A DNA stretch of 64,000 nt, from assembly GCF_949769195.1 (NCBI RefSeq), contig NZ_OX458333.1, positions 4,250,001 to 4,314,000 of the forward strand, given 5' to 3'. The notes under the pieces were generated by a model, which was not told where the DNA came from, made no database searches, and saw only the letters and a list, made by a program, of their open reading frames with translations. Of the stretch, positions 56,246-64,000 are shown one piece after another; the first letter of the stretch is position 1, and each line of letters begins with the position of its first letter. The position numbers were made by a program, and so were the translations under genes. Source of the DNA: Methylocaldum szegediense. GTDB taxonomy: Bacteria; Pseudomonadota; Gammaproteobacteria; Methylococcales; Methylococcaceae.

Positions 56246-56848
56246 ATGTCCATGTTTAGATTCCTGCCCGGAATCCTCGTCGTGGAAGCGGCGACGGTCG
56301 GCGTGGTGATGGCGGCGAAGAGCGCCTCCGGCGAGGCGGATTGGGTTCCGCTGGGATTCCTCGCCTTCATCATTACGTTGCTAATTGCCATATGGTTCGG
56401 GTCTATCGCCGACCACGTAAAGAAGGATGCGCTGGCCGAAGCCCGCAACAGCTTTGCCCGAGAACGGGAGAGCCTCCTGGTCGCCGCCGAAACCGACAAA
56501 CGAGCAACACTGGAAGAAACCCATCGGCGGCTGGTCCGAGAAGTAAACCGCGCTAACCGCAGAGCGAACATCAAACTGGGCTTCGGGCTTTTTGTCCTTC
56601 TGGGCATCGGAGCCGTCCTTCTGGCGGTCGAGCTGGTGACGGTGGGTCTGCTGACTTTCGCCGCCGCCGGGGGGGCAGTCGCGGGTTATCTCGTTCGAGG
56701 CCGGCAGGAGGCTCTGGCGTATCAAAGGAAAACCGGCCAAGGCGTACCGCCTCAGCTTGATCGCGTAATCGAGGTCAAGCCGGAGAAACCGCTGCCGCGC
56801 CGGCTCGTCCGGTCGAAACGCCGGGATGAGAGGAATGGTGAATCGTAG
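56246..56848 (+). CDS. Conserved membrane protein, hypothetical
   Basis: 200 residues. GAGGTG lies upstream of the ATG. Hydrophobic segments are at about 9-24, 34-52, 110-129 and 130-147, with a charged alpha-helical stretch (about 60-105: KKDALAEARNSFARERESLL) between the pairs. The tail is basic (PLPRRLVRSKRRDER). I do not recognise the family. It lies alone. Confidence 0.6.
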   Translation: MSMFRFLPGILVVEAATVGVVMAAKSASGEADWVPLGFLAFIITLLIAIWFGSIADHVKKDALAEARNSFARERESLLVAAETDKRATLEETHRRLVREVNRANRRANIKLGFGLFVLLGIGAVLLAVELVTVGLLTFAAAGGAVAGYLVRGRQEALAYQRKTGQGVPPQLDRVIEVKPEKPLPRRLVRSKRRDERNGES

Positions 56849-56995
56849 AGGGAAGTAGCTGGTCGGTTAGGAATCCTTCCTCAGGCCGTAGGTGGGCAGA
56901 AGGATGTTTCGGCAAGGGGTTGCCGACATCCCTTGAACGCCGTGTGCCCGATCTCGGCGCTTTACCCGCTGTTTCGTCTCTGTGCATCGGCTCAG

Positions 56996-57337
56996 CTACA
57001 TGCGGCTGCCTGCCGATGGCCGCTTGCACCGGATCACGATCGTTTTCTTGACGACAGGCGCCGTTTTTCCGTGCCGGATCGCTTCCGTCACCATTTCGAA
57101 GAGCTCATTGACCTGCCGCTCGTCGCTCAAGCGGACCTCGTCGTAGCCCCGCGTCCCGCAGAGGTCACCGGCCTTCCGGTAACAACTGTCTTTCGCGAGT
57201 CCTTCTTCCTCGCAGGTAATCTGGTACGCCGGCTCGCCGCTGGCGAGATAAATGGACCTCGCGGTCGGCTCCGACAGTGTGTGGGTGCAGCCGATCAGAG
57301 CAGAAAACAAACCGATGATGCCCAGCCGCTTTTTCAT
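56996..57337 (-). CDS. Small Cys-containing lipoprotein, hypothetical
   Basis: 113 residues. The signal peptide ends in a lipobox (ALIGCTHT, Cys17). The mature part has four Cys in a short span (ITCEEEGLAKDSCYRKAGDLCGTRGY) and one near the end, which suggests disulphides. It overlaps no gene and no strong ribosome-binding site is visible. Resembles small outer-membrane lipoproteins of unknown role. Confidence 0.6.
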   Translation of the reverse strand: MKKRLGIIGLFSALIGCTHTLSEPTARSIYLASGEPAYQITCEEEGLAKDSCYRKAGDLCGTRGYDEVRLSDERQVNELFEMVTEAIRHGKTAPVVKKTIVIRCKRPSAGSRM

Positions 57338-57394
57338 TTTTTTTGTTGACCTTCGCGTCGGATGCCGATGGTGTTTGGATGATTGGATTATAGA

Positions 57395-59230
57395 TCAGTC
57401 TATGCTTTGTCTGATTTTTGCCTCGATGTATGTTCGGTGCGAGTCGAGATAGATCGTCCGTACCAACTCCCGTGCCGCCGATAGCGTTCCGAAGCCGCGG
57501 GAGAAACCGGGTACGACCGGGTCGATCGTCAGCTTTGCCGTGTCGATCCAGTGCCGGATCAAGTCGAGCGGGTCTTCGTTGCCGACAGCGATGCGTATGG
57601 TGGTCGGCGAGATGCCGGCTTCGCGCAACGCCTTTTCGTCGAGTTCCGAATGGGTGGTCAGGGCGGGGCAAGCTACGATGGTGTTGCTCTGGCCGAGGCT
57701 GATCATATGGCCGAAAGTAGGCGAGAGATTGTCGAAGAACCGCTGAAACGCTTCCCGCGGCAAATCGCCCATATCCAGCGTGAACAACGGCGCAGGCAGG
57801 GCAAGTGCGGCCGTCTTCTTCATGATCTCGTGGTTAGGATCGTCGGGCAGTGCGTTGCAATGGACCGTGATGCTCGGGTGGGACGCCAAGAATCGAGCGA
57901 GTATCTGTGTATTGATGCACTTTCTGAGCATGCGCACATCCAGCGTACGCATGCCCTGGAGCACTTCAAAGGCGGCGTCGGCGTTGAGAAACGCGCCCTT
58001 GACGTAATACACGTTCCAGAACAGGGTTTCGTCCCATTTCACGCCGTCCGCCGACTCTCCTTTGGGAATGAACATGTCCTCGTTGCGACCGATGACGGTG
58101 CCGGCGATGACCGAGCCGCTGCCGGAAAGATCTTTGGTATAGCTGTGAATGACAAAATCGGGGCGTTCCGCAGGGTCTTCCCGCTGTAGCGGGGTATAAA
58201 GGAAGGGCGTGCCGATGGTGGAATCGAGGATGACGCGCAGTCCGAGCCGATGCGCTTCCCGGCATATGGCCGGCACATCCAGCACGTAGCCGTGCGGGTT
58301 GCACGGCGATTCGAGATAGACATAGGCACGCCGTCCGGCTGAGAAGCGGTCAGCGTACCGGGTGCGGGCACGCTGCCAGGCTTTCAGAAAATCGTCGGCG
58401 GTATAGCCGTCGAAGGTTTCGACACCGATCTCCAGATTTGCAGGTTTCTCGAACCAATTGTGAATGAGCTGATGGGTGCCGCCGTAAACGTTACGGCTGG
58501 TGATCAGGATATCGTCGCGTCCCAAGACGTGCGACAGCACGCCATCGATGGCCGCCATTCCGCTGTTGAAGTTCCAGGCAAAATACTCGCTGGCATAGGG
58601 GCCGGCTTCGAGATCGACGATATGATTGGCCAAGGCGATCGAGGTTGGATTGAGCAGCCGTGAGTAGATCTGCAAAAGCTGCTCTTTGCCCTGAAAGGCA
58701 TCTTCGATCCACTCAGCACAGGCATAGATATAAGTCGCCGTGCGGGTAATGACGGGATTCGCGGAGAAAAGTGCGGGAACATTGTCGAAGACGGAATAAG
58801 GTCCCTTGCTGGCGATCGTTGCGCTGCGGTAGTTCAGGGCCTGGTAACAGCGCCGGTTCGGATTCTGCAAATAGTCGAGCAGTTTCGCCAGTTGGAACGA
58901 CAGGAATTTTTTTGCGTTGAAATAGGCGATCCTGTCGGAACGATCGAGGTTCTGGATGGTTTCCGCGGTTTCCATCCAAAGCCGGTCGATGTCGGCGTAG
59001 CTCTCGTACATCCGGCGCGATAGGCGTGCCAGCGTCCGACCGAACGTCGTGTCCGGATCGATGCCGAAATGGGCGAGCTGCTCGTCCACCAGTTCGTCGA
59101 GCGAGCGGGCCGCCGTGGATTTTCGTCGTGGCGAGAGAATGCGCAGGCGGTCGATGCCTTCCGACGCATGGCCGTCCTGCTGCGCCGGTTCATGGGGTAT
59201 GGGGGGCGTAGCAAATCCGATGTTGTCCAT
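57395..59230 (-). CDS. Cys/Met-metabolism PLP enzyme with long N-terminal extension
   Basis: 611 residues from the ATG at 59230 (the frame is open to 59287). The C-terminal ~430 residues match the Cys/Met metabolism PLP family (cystathionine gamma-synthase/lyase): FNSGMAAIDGVLSHVL, SRNVYGGTHQLIH, YLESPCNPHGYVLDV and the PLP-Lys in IHSYTKDLSGSGSVIAG, ending TTIRIAVGNEDPLDLIRHW. The first ~170 residues (rich in Arg, helical) are an extra domain not seen in the usual ~390-residue enzyme. The exact reaction is unknown. Confidence 0.8.
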   Translation of the reverse strand: MDNIGFATPPIPHEPAQQDGHASEGIDRLRILSPRRKSTAARSLDELVDEQLAHFGIDPDTTFGRTLARLSRRMYESYADIDRLWMETAETIQNLDRSDRIAYFNAKKFLSFQLAKLLDYLQNPNRRCYQALNYRSATIASKGPYSVFDNVPALFSANPVITRTATYIYACAEWIEDAFQGKEQLLQIYSRLLNPTSIALANHIVDLEAGPYASEYFAWNFNSGMAAIDGVLSHVLGRDDILITSRNVYGGTHQLIHNWFEKPANLEIGVETFDGYTADDFLKAWQRARTRYADRFSAGRRAYVYLESPCNPHGYVLDVPAICREAHRLGLRVILDSTIGTPFLYTPLQREDPAERPDFVIHSYTKDLSGSGSVIAGTVIGRNEDMFIPKGESADGVKWDETLFWNVYYVKGAFLNADAAFEVLQGMRTLDVRMLRKCINTQILARFLASHPSITVHCNALPDDPNHEIMKKTAALALPAPLFTLDMGDLPREAFQRFFDNLSPTFGHMISLGQSNTIVACPALTTHSELDEKALREAGISPTTIRIAVGNEDPLDLIRHWIDTAKLTIDPVVPGFSRGFGTLSAARELVRTIYLDSHRTYIEAKIRQSID

Positions 59231-59742
59231 AATCCGAGTCTTCGTATTGATCAAGATAGCGGTGCGGCGAGAGTGAATAGGCCGCACTCGACAACCATTA
59301 GACCAAATCGGCGGTCAATCGACTCGCATCCGGTACCGCCGTGCAAGATTTCCCTGAGGCACCAGCCGTTTCAAGGAGTTCGCGGCTGGCTCTTACATCG
59401 TTTCATCGGTTTTGCGCACCTCAACGGGCGCTCCGTTGTTTCCAGTGCTGCTCTGTTGCCTAAATTGAGCATCGCTTCGATCTGGCGGGGACAAGGGGTG
59501 GCTTCCTCTTCTATATCGAAAGTCGCGTAACAAGGCTCGAGAAAAGGCAGAAAGGCGGATGACGACTTCGCTATTTCCTATTTTCCGCTGTCTAATAGTC
59601 GCCATTGATGGACAAACGGGCGATCGATACGTGGTTTTTGCCACGTTCCCGGGAATTCGTACTTAAATTTGGCAATAAAAAGCCGCTCGACCTTCTATGG
59701 AGCGCTTTTTTAATGACTCACTGGATAAATAATCCGATCTTC
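59231..59742. other. Intergenic region before tRNA-Cys
   Basis: About 510 bp. Contains the terminator at 59677-59711 and no supported gene. Confidence 0.4.
59677..59711 (-). terminator. Rho-independent terminator after tRNA-Cys
   Basis: On the minus strand, GCGCTC and GAGCGGC pair around an eleven-base loop and are followed by TTTTT. It lies 31 bp downstream of the tRNA 3' end. Confidence 0.75.
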
Positions 59743-59816
59743 TGGAGGCTGAGGTCGGAATCGAACCGGCGTCCACGGCTTTGCAGGCCGCTGCATAACC
59801 ACTCTGCCACTCAGCC
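59743..59816 (-). tRNA. tRNA-Cys (anticodon GCA)
   Basis: 74 nt including encoded CCA. The acceptor arms GGCTGAG/CTCAGCC pair, the anticodon loop reads CCT-GCA-AAG, and the T-loop GGTTCGATTCC is standard. Confidence 0.96.
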
Positions 59817-59839
59817 TGTGTTTAGAGGCTAGCGAAAGC

Positions 59840-59867
59840 AAAAAGCCGCGCTCGTTGCCGCGGCTTT
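59840..59867 (-). terminator. Rho-independent terminator after tRNA-Gly
   Basis: On the minus strand, a stem of about nine bases (AAAGCCGCG/CGCGGCTTT) with an eight-base loop, ending in five T. It lies between the tRNA-Gly and tRNA-Cys genes, so read-through would be needed to co-transcribe tRNA-Cys from the pgsA side. Confidence 0.72.
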
Positions 59868-59874
59868 CTTGAAT

Positions 59875-59940
<66 letters not shown>

Positions 59941-59950
<10 letters not shown>

Positions 59951-60564
59951 GTCGTGCTATTTAGACCCGAAATTTTAGGTATCACTGACGGCTTTGTCAA
60001 CTCCTCGTTCTCACCTCTTAGAGCGGGCAGCGCAGCCCTCAGATAATTCACCATGGACCAGAGTGTCAGTATGGCGGATATGAAAAGAAGTACCTGACCG
60101 ACATTCTTCAGAAAGCCGAGCCAGACATCCATGCCGAGCAGGAGCGTGATGATGGCGATCATTTGTACAGTCGTTTTACATTTGCCCAGCCAGGAGACTT
60201 CGACGCGCTTGCGTTGGCCGATTTCCGCCATCCATTCGCGCAAGGATGCGATGGTGATTTCGCGGCCAATGATGACAGCGGCGGCGATAGCAACGTAAGG
60301 GCTGGGGTCGGCCTGAACGATCAGAACCAGTGTGACGGCCACCATCAGCTTGTCGGCGACCGGGTCGAGAAACGCGCCGAAGCGGGTGGTTTGTCGCATC
60401 TTGCGGGCCAGGTAACCGTCCAGCCAATCGGTCACGGCGGCAATCGTGAAAACGAAGGCGCAGGCAATATGGGCGCCACTCCACGGCAGATAGAAAAGTA
60501 CGACCAGGACGGGGATCAGCGCGATCCGAAGTATGGTCAGATTGGTGGGGAGATTCAACTCCAT
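59941..60564 (-). CDS. pgsA: CDP-diacylglycerol-glycerol-3-phosphate 3-phosphatidyltransferase PgsA
   Basis: 207 residues with about six membrane helices. The CDP-alcohol phosphotransferase motif DG-x2-AR-x8-G-x3-D-x3-D is complete (DWLDGYLARKMRQTTRFGAF then LDPVADKL). It makes phosphatidylglycerophosphate, the precursor of phosphatidylglycerol and cardiolipin. It starts 2 bp after the uvrC stop; its stop lies inside the tRNA-Gly gene. Confidence 0.94.
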
Positions 60565-60566
60565 GT

Positions 60567-62405
60567 TCAGCTTTCTCTTTCGTGGAAAGTTTCGTAAATG
60601 CGCTTCGCCAATTGAGCGCTGATGCCTTCGACGCTGCTCAGGGCGTCCACGCCCGCACGACTGATTTCTCTGAGTCCTCCGAACTGGCGCAACAAGCGCT
60701 GCCGCCGCTTCGGACCAAGTCCGGCAATGTCATCGAGCGCGGACCGTTTTCTGGCCTTGGCGCGTCGTTGTCGATGCCCAGTGATGGCGAAACGGTGGGC
60801 TTCGTCGCGAACCTGTTGAATCAATAGCAAGGCAGGCGAATGAGCGGGCAGAATGATCGCATCGGATGAGTCCGCCGGGAAGAGCGTTTCCATTCCTGGC
60901 TTGCGGTCGGGCCCCTTGGCTATTCCAACGGTGCGGACGCCATCCATTCCAAGTTCGCGCAAAACCTCACGCACCGCGTTGACCTGGCCTTTGCCGCCGT
61001 CGATGAACAGAATATCAGGCGCCTCGATCTCACCTTGTTTGATGCGTTGATAGCGCCGCGAAATCGCTTGCGCTAATGCGCCGTAATCGTCGCCGGGTGT
61101 GATACCCTCGATGTTGAACCGGCGATAGGCGGATTTAACCGGGCCTTGCCGGTCGAACACGACGCAGGATGCGACGGTTTGGTCGCCCTGGGTATGACTG
61201 ATGTCGAAGCATTCCAAGCGTTTCGGCGGCTCCGGGCAATGCAGCGCCTCGCCGAGAGCGAGGAAACGCGCGTACAGGTCCTGTCGGTTCGCCAGTTTTG
61301 CAGCCAAAGCGTTTTCGGCATTGACGAGAGCCAACTGCAGGCGTTTCTGACGTTCGCCGCGAACGCGGGCGGAAATCTGTACAGCATGCCCAGCTTGGCT
61401 GGCGAGCATTTCCTCGATCACTCCGGCATCCTCGATCGGATGGCTGATGAGGATTTCGCGGGGAATCTGCTTGCCGAGGTAATACTGTGGGATGAACGCC
61501 GCCAGAATGCTGCCGGGATCCTGCTCCTCCGGCATGGTGGGGAAGAATGCGCGGTCGCCGATTTGCTGACCGCCGCGGATGAAGAGCATCTGCACGCAGG
61601 CGACATTGCCCTTGAAAGCACAGGCGATAATGTCGATATCACCGTGTTCGCCGTGCACCGCCTGTTTCGCCAAGACAGTCCTCAAGCTCGCGATTTGATC
61701 CCGGTAGCGTGCCGCCCGCTCAAATTGCAAGTCGGCCGCGGCTTTTTCCATGCGCGCCACCAAATCGTCGATTAGCCGCTTGCCGTCGCCTTCCAGGAAC
61801 ATAATGGTATCTCGCACGTCCTGGCTGTAGGATTCAGGGTCGATCAGACCGACGCAAGGTGCGGTACAACGTTCGATCTGGTATTGCAGGCAGGGGCGAG
61901 AGCGATTTTGGAAATAAGAATCCTGGCATTGGCGCACTGGAAAGATCTTTTGCAGCAGCTTCAGGCTCTCCCGGACGGCGCTCGCGCTCGGATAAGGTCC
62001 GAAGTAACGGCCGCGCTTGCTCTTCGCGCCGCGATGGAAAGTGAGACGAGGGAAAGGCTGATGGGTAGAAACATAAATATAAGGATAGCTTTTGTCGTCA
62101 CGCAGATTGATGTTGTACCGCGGTTTGTGACGTTTGATGAGCTGGCTTTCCAGCAGCAGAGCTTCGCCCTCAGTGTGTGTGACCCGCACATCGATCGAGT
62201 GTACCCGCGCGATCATGGCTTGCTGTTTGGGCGAACAGTCTTTCCCCGAAAAGTAGCTGGACACGCGCTTTTTGAGGTTTTTTGCCTTGCCGACGTAAAT
62301 GACTTCGCCCTTTTCGTCCAACATCCTGTAAACACCCGGCAGCTGGGTCAGGGTCTCGAGAAAAGCTTTGATATCGAAGGACCGGGCATCTTCGCGCAAA
62401 TTCAT
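60567..62405 (-). CDS. uvrC: Excinuclease ABC subunit C (UvrC)
   Basis: 612 residues. The N-terminal GIY-YIG nuclease (PGVYRMLDEKGEVIYVGKAKNLKKRV), the UVR motif (DLVARMEKAAADLQFERAARYRDQ), the RNase H-like C-terminal nuclease (ECFDISHTQGD, LFIDGGKGQV) and two helix-hairpin-helix motifs at the end (IAGLGPKRRQRLLRQFGG, SVEGISAQLAKRIY) are all present. It cuts both sides of a lesion with UvrAB. It is followed by pgsA as in E. coli. Confidence 0.96.
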   Translation of the reverse strand: MNLREDARSFDIKAFLETLTQLPGVYRMLDEKGEVIYVGKAKNLKKRVSSYFSGKDCSPKQQAMIARVHSIDVRVTHTEGEALLLESQLIKRHKPRYNINLRDDKSYPYIYVSTHQPFPRLTFHRGAKSKRGRYFGPYPSASAVRESLKLLQKIFPVRQCQDSYFQNRSRPCLQYQIERCTAPCVGLIDPESYSQDVRDTIMFLEGDGKRLIDDLVARMEKAAADLQFERAARYRDQIASLRTVLAKQAVHGEHGDIDIIACAFKGNVACVQMLFIRGGQQIGDRAFFPTMPEEQDPGSILAAFIPQYYLGKQIPREILISHPIEDAGVIEEMLASQAGHAVQISARVRGERQKRLQLALVNAENALAAKLANRQDLYARFLALGEALHCPEPPKRLECFDISHTQGDQTVASCVVFDRQGPVKSAYRRFNIEGITPGDDYGALAQAISRRYQRIKQGEIEAPDILFIDGGKGQVNAVREVLRELGMDGVRTVGIAKGPDRKPGMETLFPADSSDAIILPAHSPALLLIQQVRDEAHRFAITGHRQRRAKARKRSALDDIAGLGPKRRQRLLRQFGGLREISRAGVDALSSVEGISAQLAKRIYETFHERES

Positions 62406-63094
62406 GACAGATAGGGCCGATTCGTCAAGAAGAGGACATTATAATCCCGAACGCACGGGCGGCACGTGGTTTGACCGTTTGTGGCTTTCTGTTTGGCTGG
62501 AAGCGTTCAGCAAGGCGGTGCCTGAACTATCGGCAAGCCGCCACTGCAAGCCGAGCGGCGCAGAAGCAAGGTCATCGATTTTTACGTTTTTTGAGCCGTG
62601 ACAGCGATGGCGTTCGATCGGTTTTAAGGCCAAGTTCTCGCCTTTCAATTCGGCTGCGGCCTAGGCTGGACCGCTGCAACCGGAACATGTTTTAAGACCA
62701 TAGTTCGTTTCGATTGTGCCCGTTGTGAGGCGAAAGAGCGTTTATCGATGGGAGCAATGTCCGCACGGTTCGCTCTTTATTTGTTGCGCTACAAAACTAT
62801 GTCGGTAGGCTCTTCGCCCTGAAGCTGTCGCCTGGGCAGGAACGGGATCCGCTTGTTTGGACTTGTTTGGGCTTGCTTAGAGTGGTGAAAAGCCGCATGA
62901 GATAAGGGCTAGAACGTGTTAACGAGTTGGCTGGCACTTGCGGCCAGCCCGTTTGCGATAGACGCGCCCCGATGGTCCTTGCTTGCCGGAGTGGCGGCCT
63001 GCCTTAAAACGACATTGCTGAAATGCCAGGTGGATACTTGCGCGCGGCTCGATCAATACGCGATCGCCGCTTTTTTCTTAACTCTAATATCAAT
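62406..63094. other. Intergenic region between uvrC and an MFS gene
   Basis: About 690 bp with no gene I can support. A plus-strand frame (62916-63158) has a hydrophobic start but overlaps the MFS start and has no ribosome-binding site. Confidence 0.35.
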
Positions 63095-64000
63095 ATGGAT
63101 AGCTCCGACTCGACTTCGCTCCGCTCGCGCGAGTGGGCTTGGGCCCTCTACGATGTAGCGACTTCTTCCTTCGCCACCACGGTGATGGCGGCTTTTTTTC
63201 CGGTGTTTTTCAAGCAATTCTGGGCAAGAGAGTTACCGGTTACGGAAAGTACCTTCTGGCTCGGCGCGGTGAGTTCGGTCGGCGCGCTGGTTGCACTGGT
63301 TCTCGCACCAGTACTCGGAGCCTTGTCGGACGCCGGCGGTTGGAAGAAGCCTTTGCTCGCACTTTGCGCGTTCCTCGGCGTCGCCATGACGGCGGGCCTT
63401 TTTTGGATCGAAACAGGCGCTTGGGAGTTGGCGCTCCTTCTTTACGGCTTGGGACTCGTGGGGTTTTCCACCGGAATGGTTTTTTACGACGCGCTTTTGC
63501 CGACGGTCACGGTTCCATCCCGCTTCGAGCACGTGTCCGCCTTCGGAGTGGGGATGGGCTATCTTGGCGGTGGCGCGCTCTTCGCAGTCAATATCCTGAT
63601 GACACAGAAGCCGGAGTGGTTCGGGCTCCCCGATGTGACCGCCGCGGTTCGGATGTCGTTCCTGATGGTAGCGGTGTGGTGGTTCGTATTCACTTTGCCG
63701 CTGCTACTGGTCGTGCGTGAGCCGTCGGCCCGGCGCGCGAGCGGTAGCGCCGTCAGGGCTGGATTGGCGCAACTTCGAGATACGTTCAAACATGTCCGAC
63801 GGCTCAAGGTCGTCATGCTGTTTCTTGGCGCGTATTGGCTGTACATCGACGGTGTGGACACCATCGTCCATATGGCGGTGGATTACGCGCTCGCGATCGG
63901 TTTCGACGCAAGCGGGCTGATGCTCGCCTTGCTCATTACCCAGGTGGTCGGGGTTCCCTCGACCCTTGCCTATGGCCGGCTCGGTCAGCGTTTTGGCGCC
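63095..64000 (+). CDS. UMF1-type MFS transporter, N-terminal part
   Basis: 302 codons are seen before the window ends, without a stop. The start MDSSDSTSLRSREWAWALYDVATSSFATTVMAAFFPVFF gives the W-WALYD(V/W)A-SSF motif of the UMF1/Atg22-like MFS family. About eight membrane helices are visible, with LGALSDAGGWKKPLLA after the second. Members may export amino acids or other metabolites. The ATG at 63095 has no clear ribosome-binding site. Confidence 0.8.
   Translation, partial: MDSSDSTSLRSREWAWALYDVATSSFATTVMAAFFPVFFKQFWARELPVTESTFWLGAVSSVGALVALVLAPVLGALSDAGGWKKPLLALCAFLGVAMTAGLFWIETGAWELALLLYGLGLVGFSTGMVFYDALLPTVTVPSRFEHVSAFGVGMGYLGGGALFAVNILMTQKPEWFGLPDVTAAVRMSFLMVAVWWFVFTLPLLLVVREPSARRASGSAVRAGLAQLRDTFKHVRRLKVVMLFLGAYWLYIDGVDTIVHMAVDYALAIGFDASGLMLALLITQVVGVPSTLAYGRLGQRFGA

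Noticed and set aside
62916-63158. 80-residue hydrophobic plus-strand frame before the MFS gene
   Set aside because: It overlaps the well-supported UMF1 start in another frame and has no ribosome-binding site.

Overview
The window looks like chromosomal DNA of a moderately GC-rich gammaproteobacterium. The order uvrC-pgsA-tRNA-Gly-tRNA-Cys and the block sdhCDAB-sdhE-ygfX are arrangements typical of Gammaproteobacteria. A System I cytochrome c maturation operon, an AdoCbl-dependent class II ribonucleotide reductase, glgC and several c-di-GMP/two-component genes would fit an aerobic environmental lineage such as a methanotroph-like group. No methane or methanol oxidation gene lies here, so that placement is only a guess.

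Layout. 1-6700: 5' part of a class II ribonucleotide reductase (-), an RDD membrane protein, a small membrane protein, a CHASE-GGDEF diguanylate cyclase, a short DksA/TraR-type zinc-finger protein and a soluble histidine kinase. 6740-14104: norR (-), divergent from a four-gene operon encoding a lipoprotein, an EmrB-type MFS pump, a NodT-type outer-membrane factor and an EmrA-type adaptor. The divergent region holds three copies of GTCA-N3-TGAC and a good -24/-12 (sigma-54) promoter. 14557-20332: a secreted beta/gamma-crystallin-like protein, then ccmDEFGHI (-) including a 56-residue ccmD. 20731-28539: methyltransferases, an NtrB/NtrC-like pair, a CPBP protease, a membrane cytochrome c and an HMA protein, with a run of five hairpins at 21868-22004.

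29198-40376 is an accessory block of small stress-type proteins: SDRs, CBS, YihY, DUF3618, two ferritin-like DUF2383-type proteins, a holin-like protein, a YqjD-like protein, a glycine-zipper protein and CsbD. A recent IS481-family insertion with a 6-bp target duplication sits inside it. 40218-44451 is the succinate dehydrogenase locus with two kinds of assembly factor. 44853-59230 holds a 2OG-Fe dioxygenase, a protoglobin-Roadblock pair, a phosphohexomutase, a cysteine desulfurase-like protein, a beta-propeller protein, a large sensor kinase, a broken glgC and a long Cys/Met-metabolism PLP enzyme. 59743-62405 holds tRNA-Cys, tRNA-Gly, pgsA and uvrC. A UMF1-type MFS gene runs off the right edge.

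The most interesting system is the inferred NorR/sigma-54-controlled tripartite efflux operon with its own lipoprotein. NorR normally switches on enzymes that remove nitric oxide. Here its only visible target is an export machine. Other points of note are the protoglobin-Roadblock pair, the hairpin cluster, a dispersed intergenic repeat shared by the ccm operon gap and the stress block, and the doubly disabled glgC.
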